A model generated the notes under the pieces. That model did not search any database, was not told the origin of the DNA, and saw only the letters and a list, made by a program, of their open reading frames with translations. 64,000 nt of DNA from Eubacteriaceae bacterium UBA6119 (lineage in GTDB: Bacteria > Bacillota > Clostridia > Eubacteriales > UBA1433), in assembly GCA_002423395.1 (NCBI GenBank), contig DIVZ01000007.1, positions 62,001-126,000 on the forward strand, in the 5' to 3' direction. The position numbers were made by a program, and so were the translations under genes. Positions 26,363-35,553 of this stretch are shown here, piece after piece. Each line of letters opens with the position of its first letter. Within the stretch, counting starts at the first letter, position 1.

Positions 26363-26854
26363 ATGAAAAAAGTCGCTTTAATAATGGGCAGCAAGTCTGA
26401 TTTAAGCATTGTAGCAAAATCTAAAGATATATTGGAAGCATTTGGAATAGAAGTAGATTTAAGGGTAATATCCGCGCATAGGACTCCTTATGAAGCGGTT
26501 GGGTATGCACAGGATGCGCACAAAAACGGTATTGAAGTAATAATAGCCGCCGCAGGCAAAGCTGCTCACCTTGCGGGGGTGCTGGCGGGAGTTACTCATC
26601 TTCCTGTTATAGGAATACCTATAAAAAGTTCATTCTGTGACGGGCTTGATTCGCTGTTATCCGTTGTGCAGATGCCAAAAGGCGTGCCGGTTGCGTGCGT
26701 TGCCGTAGACGGAGCGGAAAATGCGGCATACCTTGCGATTCAGATACTTTCACTTAAATATGAAGATTTAATGCAGAAATTTATTGAACATAAAGAATAT
26801 ATGAAAATTGATGTAGCTAAGCAAGATATGGAGGTTAGGCAAGTAAATGAATAA
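26363..26854 (+). CDS. purE: AIR-carboxylating mutase/carboxylase PurE
   Basis: Forms CAIR for purine step 6. The 163-residue product has MGSKSDLS near the N-terminus, SAHRTP and the C-terminal DSLLSxVQMP segment. No purK is in the operon, and the central loop reads AAAGKAAHLAG where class I N5-CAIR mutases have GGAAHLPG; both features raise the possibility of a class II enzyme that uses CO2 and AIR directly, but I cannot decide from sequence alone. Overlaps purC by 8 bp. Confidence 0.93.
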   Translation: MKKVALIMGSKSDLSIVAKSKDILEAFGIEVDLRVISAHRTPYEAVGYAQDAHKNGIEVIIAAAGKAAHLAGVLAGVTHLPVIGIPIKSSFCDGLDSLLSVVQMPKGVPVACVAVDGAENAAYLAIQILSLKYEDLMQKFIEHKEYMKIDVAKQDMEVRQVNE

Positions 26855-27557
26855 ATTAGAAATGCTTTACGAAGGCAAAGCGAAAAAAGTTTTTAAAACA
26901 GAAAATCCCGATATATACATCATTGAGTACAAAGACGACGCGACTGCGTTTAACGCTTTGAAAAAAGGCACGATTGTCGGAAAAGGCGTTGTGAACAACA
27001 AAATGAGCGCGATTATTTTTGAACTGCTTAAAAATGAAGGAATACCCACTCATTTTGTAAAAATGCTTTCGGATACTGAACAGGAAGTAAAAGCCGTGAA
27101 AATTGTTCCGCTTGAAGTTATTATCCGTAACGTAGCAGCAGGAAGTTTTTCAAAAAGGCTGGGTGTTGAAGAAGGATCGGCTCTTAAAAACGTTATATTT
27201 GAAATATGCTATAAAAACGACGAATACGGAGATCCGTTAATAAATGATTACCACGCAACGGCATTGGGGCTTGCTACCAGCGAAGAGCTTGAGATAATGA
27301 GAAAATATTCTTTTAAGATAAATGATATATTAATTAAGTTCTTTTCCGAAAGGGGAATGAGACTGATTGACTTTAAAATAGAATTCGGAAGATATAACGG
27401 ATGCATTGTCCTTGCTGATGAGATATCGCCCGATACTTGCAGACTTTGGGAAATAGGCACTGACAGGAAAATGGACAAAGACCGCTTCAGACGTGATCTT
27501 GGTAATATTGAAGAAACATATAAAGAAGTTTTAGACAGAGTACAAATGAAGAAATAA
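26847..27557 (+). CDS. purC: SAICAR synthase
   Basis: Joins CAIR and aspartate using ATP (purine step 7). The 236-residue protein has LYEGKAKKVF near the start, VVNNKMSAIIF, the LEVIIRNVAAGSF segment and the LIDFKIEFG/DEISPDTCR motifs of the family. Tightly packed between purE (8-bp overlap) and purF (12 bp). Confidence 0.96.
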   Translation: MNKLEMLYEGKAKKVFKTENPDIYIIEYKDDATAFNALKKGTIVGKGVVNNKMSAIIFELLKNEGIPTHFVKMLSDTEQEVKAVKIVPLEVIIRNVAAGSFSKRLGVEEGSALKNVIFEICYKNDEYGDPLINDYHATALGLATSEELEIMRKYSFKINDILIKFFSERGMRLIDFKIEFGRYNGCIVLADEISPDTCRLWEIGTDRKMDKDRFRRDLGNIEETYKEVLDRVQMKK

Positions 27558-27569
27558 TAAGAGGTTATA

Positions 27570-28958
27570 ATGGAAATTTTTATGGATAAGTTCCACGAAG
27601 AGTGCGGGGTTGTGGGTATTTACAAAAAAGACAAAAAAGACGCTGCCAAGTTTGCTTATTACTGCCTGTTCGCGCTTCAGCACAGAGGACAGGAAAGCGC
27701 AGGCATTGCAGCAAACGAAGACGGAGTGATAAACAACAAAAAAGGAATGGGGCTATTAAGCGAAGTATTCTCAAACGGCAACGGAGTAGACTGTCTTAAA
27801 GGACATATTGCAATAGGACAGGTAAGATACACCACCGCAGGCGGAAGCAATATTAAAAATGCTCAGCCGTTTGACGTGTTATATAAAGGGATGCAGATAG
27901 CGCTTGCGCATAACGGCAATATTGTAAATGTAAAAAACATAAAAGGAATACTGGAAGACAGCGGAGTTGTGTTTAACACTACATCCGATACGGAACTTAT
28001 ACTTAATTTATTTGCAAGGAACATAAAATACGGCGAAGTTTTCGCGATAAAAGAACTGTGTCAGCTTATAAGCGGTTCGTACGCTCTTACAATAACTTTG
28101 GGCAACAAACTCATAGGCGTAAGGGATGTTAACGGACTTCGTCCGCTTTGTATCGGCGAAAACAGCAGGACATATGTAATAGCGTCGGAATCATGCGCGC
28201 TTGACGCTATAGGGGCAAATTTTGTACGCGACGTTGAGCCGGGTGAGATAGTAATAATTGATGAAGACGGCTTGCATTCGTATAAAATAGATTCATCGGC
28301 GGAGAGAAAAATGTGCTTATTTGAGTATGTTTATTTCGCTAGACCCGATTCAATTATAGACGGCATAAGCGTATATAAGTCAAGATATAATGCAGGGAAA
28401 ATTATGGCAAGAGAAAATCCTACAGACGCAGACATTGTAATAGGGGTGCCTGATTCGGGAATACCTGCAGCAATAGGGTATGCCAAAGAAAGCGGAATTG
28501 GATACGGAATTGGTCTTATAAAGAACAAGTATATCGGAAGAACATTTATTCAGCCTTCTCAGAAAATGCGTGAAGAAGGAGTTGCAATAAAGCTCAATCC
28601 GCTAAGGGACGTACTGGAAGGAAAAAGAGTTATTATTATTGACGACTCAATTGTGAGAGGAACAACATCGCAAAAACTCGTAAAAATAATAAGAGACGCG
28701 GGGGCTAAGGAAGTGCATCTGCGTTCGGCTTCACCGCCGGTTATATCGGGCTGCTATTACGGCGTTGATACTCCTTCCAAAGAGCATCTTATCGCCGCTA
28801 ATTTAAGCATAGCGGAAATAGCTCAGGCAGTAGGAGCGGACAGTGTGGGATATATTTCTCTTGCAGGTTTGATTGAGGCTACAGGCGGTAACGGATGCGA
28901 TTTCTGCAGGGCATGCTTTGATGAAAAATATCCTATAACCATTCCTCACAACATTTAA
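27570..28958 (+). CDS. purF: Amidophosphoribosyltransferase
   Basis: First committed step of purine synthesis: PRPP and glutamine to phosphoribosylamine. The nucleophile Cys is in FHEECGVVG after a short propeptide that must be cleaved. The PRPP loop IIDDSIVRGTT lies near residue 356. Cysteines 443, 446 and 449 near the C-terminus (CDFCRAC) match the Fe-S-binding, Bacillus-type enzyme, which is oxygen-sensitive. ATG 27570 is preceded by AAGAGG; an internal ATG at 27582 is a possible alternative start. Confidence 0.96.
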   Translation: MEIFMDKFHEECGVVGIYKKDKKDAAKFAYYCLFALQHRGQESAGIAANEDGVINNKKGMGLLSEVFSNGNGVDCLKGHIAIGQVRYTTAGGSNIKNAQPFDVLYKGMQIALAHNGNIVNVKNIKGILEDSGVVFNTTSDTELILNLFARNIKYGEVFAIKELCQLISGSYALTITLGNKLIGVRDVNGLRPLCIGENSRTYVIASESCALDAIGANFVRDVEPGEIVIIDEDGLHSYKIDSSAERKMCLFEYVYFARPDSIIDGISVYKSRYNAGKIMARENPTDADIVIGVPDSGIPAAIGYAKESGIGYGIGLIKNKYIGRTFIQPSQKMREEGVAIKLNPLRDVLEGKRVIIIDDSIVRGTTSQKLVKIIRDAGAKEVHLRSASPPVISGCYYGVDTPSKEHLIAANLSIAEIAQAVGADSVGYISLAGLIEATGGNGCDFCRACFDEKYPITIPHNI

Positions 28959-28968
28959 GGAGAGGTAT

Positions 28969-29997
28969 ATGAAAGAGATAACATACAAAGACTCGGGAGT
29001 CGATAAAAGCGCAGGATACGAGTCGGTTGAAAGAATAAAAAAACATGTAGCTAAAACTTACACTCCCAACGTACTTTCTTCGCTGGGTTCATTCGGAGCT
29101 TTTTACAAGCTGCCCGAAGGAATGAAAAAACCAGTGCTGGTTTCAGGGACGGACGGAGTAGGCACAAAGCTTAAAGTGGCAATTATGGCGGACAAACACG
29201 ATACGGTCGGGATAGACTTGGTTGCAATGTGCGTCAATGATATTTTATGCCAGGGCGCAAAACCGTTATTCTTTTTGGACTATATTGCGTGTGAAAAGAA
29301 TAACCCCGTAAAAATTGAACAGATAGTAAAAGGAATAACAGACGGATGCATACAGGCTCAGTGTTCTCTAATCGGCGGCGAAACTGCCGAAATGCCGGGA
29401 ATGTACCAAAAGGACGATTACGACCTTGCAGGGTTCGCGGTAGGCGCGGTTGAATATGACGAGATAATAACCGGCAAAGAAATAGCAAAAGGCGACATTT
29501 TAATAGGGCTTGCATCTTCGGGCATACACAGCAACGGCTATTCGCTTGTAAGAAAGTTGTTTTTCGATTTAGGTAAATATAAAATTGACTCTTATATAAA
29601 TGAGCTAGGTAAAAAATTATATGAAGAACTATTAACCCCCACGCAAATATATGTTAATTCGGTGATGCCGTTAATTGAACAGAAATATATAAGCGGTATA
29701 AGCCATATAACGGGCGGCGGATTTTATGAAAACATACCGCGCATGTTTGCAAAAGGACTATGCGCTGTTATTGACAAAAATACGTTTGCAAGACCCGCTG
29801 TATTTGACGTAATGGCAAAGATAGGAAGTATTTCAGAAAATGAAATGTTCTCAACATTTAATATGGGCATAGGAATGGTGCTGTGTGTTAAAGAAGAATA
29901 CACGGATGCGGTTATCAGTTCATTAAAGTCATCCGGGCAAGAAGCATACGTAATAGGCGTTATTGACAAGGGAGAAGAGGGAGTTAATTTAATATGA
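28969..29997 (+). CDS. purM: Phosphoribosylaminoimidazole synthetase (AIR synthase)
   Basis: Closes the imidazole ring, FGAM to AIR (step 5). The 342-residue protein opens with ITYKDSGVDKSAGYE, has the VSGTDGVGTKLK nucleotide segment, CVNDILCQGAKPLFFLDY, GGETAEMPGMY and the later SHITGGGF motif, all typical. AGGAGAGG precedes the ATG, and it overlaps purN by 4 bp. Confidence 0.97.
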   Translation: MKEITYKDSGVDKSAGYESVERIKKHVAKTYTPNVLSSLGSFGAFYKLPEGMKKPVLVSGTDGVGTKLKVAIMADKHDTVGIDLVAMCVNDILCQGAKPLFFLDYIACEKNNPVKIEQIVKGITDGCIQAQCSLIGGETAEMPGMYQKDDYDLAGFAVGAVEYDEIITGKEIAKGDILIGLASSGIHSNGYSLVRKLFFDLGKYKIDSYINELGKKLYEELLTPTQIYVNSVMPLIEQKYISGISHITGGGFYENIPRMFAKGLCAVIDKNTFARPAVFDVMAKIGSISENEMFSTFNMGIGMVLCVKEEYTDAVISSLKSSGQEAYVIGVIDKGEEGVNLI

Positions 29998-30608
29998 AAA
30001 AAATAGCCGTGCTTGCCTCAGGCTCGGGCAGTAATCTCCAGTCTCTAATAGATAACATACACAATAAAGACGGTGTAATATGCGCCGTCATATCAGACCG
30101 CAAAGGAGCTTACGCCTTAGAAAGAGCAAATACAGCCGGTATACCAGCTATACATATAAGCAGACTTAAATATGAAAATGACGAAGATTATAATAATGAG
30201 ATTTTAACTGTTTTGGAGCAACACGGCGCGGACGGCGTTGTGCTTGCGGGTTATCTGAAAATTCTGACTCCGAAATTTATCGACACATATAAAAACAAGA
30301 TTATAAATATTCACCCTTCGCTTATTCCGTCATTCTGCGGAGACGGTTTTTACGGTATGAGAGTTCACAACGCCGTTTATGAAAAAGGCGTAAAAATAAC
30401 AGGCGCGACGGTGCATTTTGTAGATCACGGCGTTGATTCGGGTCCGATAATTATGCAGAAGGCCGTTGAAATAAATCAGGATGACTTACCTGAAGACATA
30501 CAGAAAAAAGTGCTTGAAATAGAACATAAAATACTCGTACAATCAGTGAGATATTTTTTGTGCGATAAAATTGATGTTATAAATAACAGGGTTTATATTA
30601 ATGAATAA
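29994..30608 (+). CDS. purN: Phosphoribosylglycinamide formyltransferase (10-formyl-THF)
   Basis: Transfers a formyl group from 10-formyltetrahydrofolate to GAR (step 3). The 204-residue protein has ASGSGSNLQSL at the N-terminus, the catalytic INIHPSLIPSF segment (Asn and His about residues 104-106) and the VDHGVDSGPII motif with the catalytic Asp. Starts by ATGA overlap with purM. Confidence 0.96.
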   Translation: MKKIAVLASGSGSNLQSLIDNIHNKDGVICAVISDRKGAYALERANTAGIPAIHISRLKYENDEDYNNEILTVLEQHGADGVVLAGYLKILTPKFIDTYKNKIINIHPSLIPSFCGDGFYGMRVHNAVYEKGVKITGATVHFVDHGVDSGPIIMQKAVEINQDDLPEDIQKKVLEIEHKILVQSVRYFLCDKIDVINNRVYINE

Positions 30609-30621
30609 TGGGAGAGAGACA

Positions 30622-32157
30622 ATGAAAAATGTATTAATTAGTGTTTCCGATAAGACGGGAATAGTTGATTTTGCAAAAGAACTTACCGCGCTGGGGTCAA
30701 AAATAATATCAACGGGCGGTACATACAAGCTGCTTAAAGAAAATAATGTAGACGTTACTGAAGTTTCCGAAGTAACAGGATTTGCCGAATGCCTTGACGG
30801 GAGAGTAAAAACTCTTCATCCCACAGTGCATGGCGGCATACTTGCAAGGAGAGACGATAAATCGCACATGGAGCAGATTAAGTCTCTGGGAATTGAACAG
30901 ATTGATATGGTTGTAGTTAACCTGTATCCGTTTAAGCAGACAATATTAAAAGAAGGAATAGATTTTGCTACGGCAATTGAGAATATAGATATAGGCGGAC
31001 CTACAATGCTGCGCAGCGCCGCCAAGAATTTTAAAGACGTTGCGGTTGTTACGGACAGTGAGGATTACGCAAAAATAATTGCTGAACTGAAAGAAAAAGG
31101 CAGTATAAGCTATGATATGAAATACCGCCTTGCGATGAAAGTATTTGAAGCCACAAGCCATTATGACACTTTAATAGCCGGTTATTTAAAAGAATACGCA
31201 TCTATTAATGAATTCGGACCGACGCTTACTGTCACTTACGAAAAAGTACAGGATATGAGATACGGTGAAAATCCTCACCAATCCGCAGCGTTTTACAAAG
31301 AAATAAAAGGAACGAAAGGCTCTCTTGCAAACGCAAAACAGCTTTGGGGCAAAGAGCTTTCGTATAACAATATAAATGATACAAACGGAGCGCTTGAAGC
31401 GCTTAAAGAATTCGGCCCAGAGCAGCCTGTAGTAGTTGCGGTAAAACACGGCAATCCCTGCGGCATAGGCAGCGCCGATACTATAGCGGAAGCATATAAA
31501 AAAGCGTATGAAGGCGACCCGCTCGCTATTTTCGGCGGAATTGTAGTTGCCAACAGAGAAATTGATTTGGCGACTGCCGAGTTGATAGCAAGCATATTTA
31601 TAGAAGTGGTTGTTGCGCCTTCTTATAATCAACAGGCGTTTGAAGTACTTTCCAAAAAGAAAAATATAAGGCTTTTGGAACTTGCTGATATTGGCTATAA
31701 CAATTACTCCCGCGAACTTAAAAAAGTTATGGGCGGAATGCTTATTCAAGAGCGGGACAATAAATTGTTTGACGAGCTTAAATGCGTTACAAAGCGCAAA
31801 CCGACTGAGCGTGAACTTGAAGATTTGATATTTGCGTTCAAAGCTGTTAAATGCACGAAATCAAACGCGATTTCTCTTGCGAAAGATAAAATGCTTGTTG
31901 CGAATGGTCCCGGTCAAGTTAGCAGAATATGGTCGCTGATGAATGCAATAAGACAAGGCGGAGACAAAATTAAAGGCTCCGTTATGGCATCCGATGCGTA
32001 TTTCCCGTTTGACGACTGCGTAAGAGAAGCCGCAAATGCAGGCATAACGGCAGTTATACATCCGGGCGGAAGCGTAAATGACGAATTGAGTATAAAAGCT
32101 TGTGACGAGCTTGGGATGGCTATGGTCACCACAGGCGTAAGACACTTTAAGCATTAA
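30622..32157 (+). CDS. purH: Bifunctional AICAR transformylase/IMP cyclohydrolase
   Basis: Catalyses the last two steps to IMP. I use ATG 30622 (511 residues; MKNVLISVSDKTG) with GGAGAG at 30611-30616 rather than the upstream ATG 30601, which lies inside the purN end. The N-terminal cyclohydrolase domain has LDGRVKTLHPTVHGGIL; the transformylase domain has the VAVKHGNPCG motif (Lys-His pair) and SDAYFPFDD near the C-terminus. Confidence 0.97.
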   Translation: MKNVLISVSDKTGIVDFAKELTALGSKIISTGGTYKLLKENNVDVTEVSEVTGFAECLDGRVKTLHPTVHGGILARRDDKSHMEQIKSLGIEQIDMVVVNLYPFKQTILKEGIDFATAIENIDIGGPTMLRSAAKNFKDVAVVTDSEDYAKIIAELKEKGSISYDMKYRLAMKVFEATSHYDTLIAGYLKEYASINEFGPTLTVTYEKVQDMRYGENPHQSAAFYKEIKGTKGSLANAKQLWGKELSYNNINDTNGALEALKEFGPEQPVVVAVKHGNPCGIGSADTIAEAYKKAYEGDPLAIFGGIVVANREIDLATAELIASIFIEVVVAPSYNQQAFEVLSKKKNIRLLELADIGYNNYSRELKKVMGGMLIQERDNKLFDELKCVTKRKPTERELEDLIFAFKAVKCTKSNAISLAKDKMLVANGPGQVSRIWSLMNAIRQGGDKIKGSVMASDAYFPFDDCVREAANAGITAVIHPGGSVNDELSIKACDELGMAMVTTGVRHFKH

Positions 32158-32170
32158 CGGGGGATATGTT

Positions 32171-33421
32171 ATGAATGTACTTATTATAGGCTCCGGCGGA
32201 AGAGAACACGCGCTTGCGTGGAAAATAAGACAGTCGGATAAAGTTGATAAAATATACTGCGCTCCGGGCAACGCGGGCATGGCGCAGATAGCTAAGTGTA
32301 TAGACATTAAAGCAAATAATGTTGCTGCGCTGGCAGATTTCGCATATAAAAACAACATAGATTTAACGGTTGTAGGACCGGAAGAATCTTTAGTTTGCGG
32401 CATTGCCGACGAGTTTGCGCAAAGAGGGCTGAGAGTATTCGGGCCTAATAAAGAATGCGCTGAATTTGAAAACAGCAAGGCGTTTACAAAAAAGTTTCTG
32501 GAAAAGTACGATATACCCACAGCTAAATATGTAGAGTACATATCAGCGGAAGAAGCCATGGAAAACGTAGGCATATTCGGATATCCTGCGGTTATAAAAG
32601 CTGACGGACTGGCGGCTGGGAAAGGCGTAATTATAGCGGAAAACGAACGACAGGCAAAAGACGCCATAAAAGAGATAATGGTAGATAAAAGATTCGGCGC
32701 TTCGGGAAACAAGGTAGTAATTGAAGAGTTTTTGACAGGTACTGAAGCGAGCATGCTCTGCTTTGTTGACGGATGCGTAATAGTTCCTATGGAAAGCGCA
32801 AGAGACTATAAAAACATTTTTGACGGCGGCAAAGGTCCAAACACAGGCGGAATGGGTTCCTATTCGCCTAATGAACTTTTTGACGATGACTTGGTAAGGC
32901 TTGTAGACATACAAATACTCCGCCCGATAATTGACGGGATGAAAAAAGAAAATTTAGATTATAAAGGCGTGCTTTTCATTGGGCTTATGGTAAAAGAAGG
33001 CATGCCGAAAGTGCTTGAATTCAACGTAAGATTCGGAGACCCGGAAACGCAGAGCGTACTTATGAGGCTTAAAACGGATTTAACGGATATAATGAATGCC
33101 TGCATTGACGGGAAATTGGATCAAACAGAAATTATCTGGGATGAGAAGCAAGCTGTTTGCGTAGTTATTGCAAGCGGAGGGTATCCCGGCGAGTACGAAA
33201 AAGGAAAAGTGATATACGGACTTGACAAAAATGATGATGCCATAGTGTTTCATGCGGGCACAAAATTTGACGGCGATGAAGTCGTAACAAACGGCGGCAG
33301 AGTTCTTGGAGTATGCGCTCTTGCATATAATGTAGCAGAAGCAAGAGAAATTGCTTATAACAATGTAGCAAATATAAGCTTTGATAAAGCATACTACAGG
33401 AAGGATATTGCCGAAAAGTGA
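32171..33421 (+). CDS. purD: Phosphoribosylamine-glycine ligase
   Basis: ATP-grasp enzyme making GAR (step 2). The 416-residue protein has the N-terminal IGSGGREHALAW motif, ATP-grasp segments (KADGLAAGKGV, VIEEFLTGTEAS) and the GFRFGDPE-like NVRFGDPETQ signature. GGGGGA precedes the ATG. Its stop overlaps the GTG start of the next, non-purine gene. Confidence 0.97.
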   Translation: MNVLIIGSGGREHALAWKIRQSDKVDKIYCAPGNAGMAQIAKCIDIKANNVAALADFAYKNNIDLTVVGPEESLVCGIADEFAQRGLRVFGPNKECAEFENSKAFTKKFLEKYDIPTAKYVEYISAEEAMENVGIFGYPAVIKADGLAAGKGVIIAENERQAKDAIKEIMVDKRFGASGNKVVIEEFLTGTEASMLCFVDGCVIVPMESARDYKNIFDGGKGPNTGGMGSYSPNELFDDDLVRLVDIQILRPIIDGMKKENLDYKGVLFIGLMVKEGMPKVLEFNVRFGDPETQSVLMRLKTDLTDIMNACIDGKLDQTEIIWDEKQAVCVVIASGGYPGEYEKGKVIYGLDKNDDAIVFHAGTKFDGDEVVTNGGRVLGVCALAYNVAEAREIAYNNVANISFDKAYYRKDIAEK

Positions 33422-34287
33422 GTTTTGATAAAAAACGCGGCAAAAAGCTGCTTGTAATTTCATTATTAATAATATGCATTTTATTATTGGGCGCATGCGC
33501 GCCTATGCAGACGTCAGGCGGCATTACGTTAAATAACGACGAGCTGACTGTTATTGTTTTTAATGTCGGGCAGGCAGACAGCATTTTTATTCATACTCCG
33601 CAAAACGAGAATATATTAATTGACGCGGCTAACAACACCGACGGTGAATATTTAGCAGAAAAGCTGACTTGGCTCGGAGTAAATAAAATTGACTATTTCT
33701 TTCTAACGCATCCTCACGCCGACCATATCGGAGGCGCTGACGAAATAATAAACAATTTTGAAATAAGTAATATATACGCGCCAAAAGTTTATCAGGATAC
33801 GCAGACATACAAAGAAGTGCTTAACGCGGCTTTGAATAAAGGAATAAAAATAACTTCCGCAAAGCCGTGCACAATAAAACTGTCGAACGCAACGATGAAC
33901 ATTCTGTCGCCGACAAAAGATAAATACAGCGACTTAAACGCGTATTCAATTGTATTAAAATTTACATACATGGATTTTGATATGCTGTTTATGGGGGATT
34001 TGCCGAAGGCGCAGGAAAAAGATATATTAAACAGCAACTTAAAATGCGATATAATAAAAATAGGCCACCACGGAAGCCAGACTTCAACATCGGAAGCATT
34101 TTTAAAAAAAACAGGATGTAATTACGCAGTAATTTCCGTGGGATTTGATAATGATTACGGGCATCCAAGTGACGCAACTTTAAAATTACTGGAAAAATAT
34201 AATATACAAGTTTACAGAACGGACTGCGACGGTGATATAATAATTACTTCCGGCGACAAGGATATAAATATAAAAAATGGAAATTAA
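33418..34287 (+). CDS. Secreted metallo-beta-lactamase-fold lipoprotein, ComEC/Rec2 hydrolase-domain type
   Basis: Predicted lipoprotein of 289 residues: basic N-terminus, hydrophobic segment and lipobox LGAC (Cys about residue 27). The body is an MBL-fold domain like the C-terminal domain of ComEC, with NVGQADSIFI, the metal motif HPHADHIGG (about 101-109), a GDLPKAQE segment, and KIGHHGSQTS. Stand-alone proteins of this type are probably extracellular hydrolases, possibly nucleases, but substrates are mostly unproven. GTG start overlaps the purD stop (GTGA), so it is co-translated with the purine operon. It overlaps the DUF3006 gene by 11 bp. Confidence 0.85.
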   Translation: MSFDKKRGKKLLVISLLIICILLLGACAPMQTSGGITLNNDELTVIVFNVGQADSIFIHTPQNENILIDAANNTDGEYLAEKLTWLGVNKIDYFFLTHPHADHIGGADEIINNFEISNIYAPKVYQDTQTYKEVLNAALNKGIKITSAKPCTIKLSNATMNILSPTKDKYSDLNAYSIVLKFTYMDFDMLFMGDLPKAQEKDILNSNLKCDIIKIGHHGSQTSTSEAFLKKTGCNYAVISVGFDNDYGHPSDATLKLLEKYNIQVYRTDCDGDIIITSGDKDINIKNGN

Positions 34288-34486
34288 AAAAGCTGTTGTT
34301 GACAGGATAGAGACTGATATGGCTGTTTGCGAACTTGAGGACAAGACATTTATAAATATAAATATTAAAAAGTTTGATTACAAAGCTAAAGAAGGCGACC
34401 ATATAATTATCTATCATGATAAAGTAACAAAAGATATAAATTATAAAATGCCAAAAATAAATTTAGACGACTATTTTAAAGATTAA
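34277..34486 (+). CDS. DUF3006 domain protein
   Basis: Small 69-residue beta-rich protein beginning KKAVVDRIETDMAVCELEDK, the typical start of DUF3006 proteins. These are often encoded next to ComEC-type MBL hydrolases, and here the genes overlap by 11 bp. No signal peptide is visible, so it would be cytosolic while its partner is exported. Its function is unknown. It ends the purine-operon transcript unit. Confidence 0.85.
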   Translation: MEIKKAVVDRIETDMAVCELEDKTFININIKKFDYKAKEGDHIIIYHDKVTKDINYKMPKINLDDYFKD

Positions 34487-34551
34487 TAATTATATTGTAA
34501 ATTTTAATAACAAATGTTAAAATCGTTATTATTTCAACATTAGGAGCAATT

Positions 34552-35124
34552 ATGGATAATACCGGCATTAAACCAGGTTTTTCAGAAAAAATAAACAATC
34601 AGGATTTTAATAAAAAACGATCCAGCGGTTTTGATAAAAATCAACAGATTATATTCCTCGCAATAGATATCGCAACTTTATTGGGCATTATATACTATGG
34701 TTACCGCACGGATGATTTGAAGGGCGCTTTATTTATTTCGGCAATGTTTCTTTTAGTAAGCTTGATATTCTTTTTCGGCTTGAAGAACAGGCAGCAAGTT
34801 GAAATAACATACGACGGCACAATAAAATATATAGAAAAACAAATTGAAGACTATAAAAAAACAAAGCATTATTTAAGAACGCTTATAATAATTACTTCTG
34901 ATGACGGTAAAGAATTTATTTATAACGAAATAATAAGCAGCACGAAAAATGATTATACCCAGTATTATAAAGCAGGAGATAAAGTGCGCCATCATTTGGG
35001 GTTCAATCTGCCCGAAAAATATGACAAAAGCAATGACGAAAAATTAGTTTGCATTTTATGCGGACAACTTGTAGATATTGAAAACGATAATTGTACTGCG
35101 TGCGGCAAAACTCTTCTTAAATAG
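34552..35124 (+). CDS. Two-helix membrane protein with C-terminal zinc ribbon
   Basis: Unrecognised 190-residue protein. A polar N-terminus (about 1-30) leads to two adjacent transmembrane helices (about 32-48 and 56-74), then a soluble domain with a mixed alpha/beta pattern (about 78-160) and a zinc ribbon at the end: CILC (about 163-166) and CTAC (about 181-184). TTAGGAG precedes the ATG. It is a single gene closed by a terminator. The layout (membrane anchor plus zinc ribbon) suggests a regulatory or scaffolding role, but nothing specific can be claimed. Confidence 0.7.
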   Translation: MDNTGIKPGFSEKINNQDFNKKRSSGFDKNQQIIFLAIDIATLLGIIYYGYRTDDLKGALFISAMFLLVSLIFFFGLKNRQQVEITYDGTIKYIEKQIEDYKKTKHYLRTLIIITSDDGKEFIYNEIISSTKNDYTQYYKAGDKVRHHLGFNLPEKYDKSNDEKLVCILCGQLVDIENDNCTACGKTLLK

Positions 35125-35135
35125 AAATATTAAAT

Positions 35136-35157
35136 GAGGCTTCTAGCCTCTTTTTTT
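35136..35157 (+). terminator. Intrinsic terminator
   Basis: Six-bp stem GAGGCT (35136-35141) / AGCCTC (35145-35150) with a TCT loop and seven T residues. Confidence 0.85.
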
Positions 35158-35182
35158 ATTATTTTAAAATTTAAAAAAAGGC

Positions 35183-35210
35183 TTTACAATAATAACCTTT
35201 TGTGTATAAT
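35183..35210 (+). promoter_or_regulatory. Promoter for tRNA-Tyr
   Basis: -35 TTTACA (35183-35188), 16-bp spacer, -10 TATAAT (35205-35210), 24 bp before the mature tRNA 5' end. Confidence 0.65.
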
Positions 35211-35233
35211 TATATATTGTATCTTAAAGACAC

Positions 35234-35318
35234 GGAGGGATGCCCGAGTGGCTAAAGGGGGCGGACTGTAAATCCGTTGGCGGCGCCTACGATGGTTCGA
35301 ATCCATCTCCCTCCACCA
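35234..35318 (+). tRNA. tRNA-Tyr (anticodon GTA)
   Basis: 85 nt including an encoded CCA end. The acceptor stem GGAGGGA (35234-35240) pairs with TCCCTCC (35308-35314), discriminator A. The anticodon stem GCGGA/TCCGT holds loop CTGTAAA with anticodon GTA at 35268-35270. A long variable arm (class II) and a GGTTCGAATCC T-arm fit bacterial tRNA-Tyr. Confidence 0.97.
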
Positions 35319-35336
35319 ATAAGCAATATAATTATT

Positions 35337-35370
35337 AAAACATCTTGTATAAATACAAGGTGTTTTTTTA
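35337..35370 (+). terminator. Intrinsic terminator after tRNA-Tyr
   Basis: Fourteen-bp stem with one G-U pair (35337-35350 with 35353-35366), followed by T residues. Confidence 0.8.
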
Positions 35371-35496
35371 TTTTGAAGTCTAAAATCATAAAAATAATGC
35401 TCTTCAGTAAATAATAGTATAACTTTTAATAATCTAATCCGCAGTAGTCTGACTGATATCAGATATAAGTTTTTAAGAATATTAAAAGATATGCTT

Positions 35497-35525
35497 TTGT
35501 TTACTGTTAATAAATATGGTATAAT
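35497..35525 (+). promoter_or_regulatory. Promoter for the membrane LuxR-type regulator
   Basis: -35 TTGTTT (35497-35502), 17-bp spacer, -10 TATAAT (35520-35525), 28 bp before the ATG. Confidence 0.6.
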
Positions 35526-35553
35526 TTTTACAAACAATTAAGGAGTTAAGTAA

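Noticed and set aside
31861..32754. 297-codon open frame on the minus strand across purH and purD
   Set aside because: Both plus-strand genes are certain and the minus frame has no ribosome site or family features.
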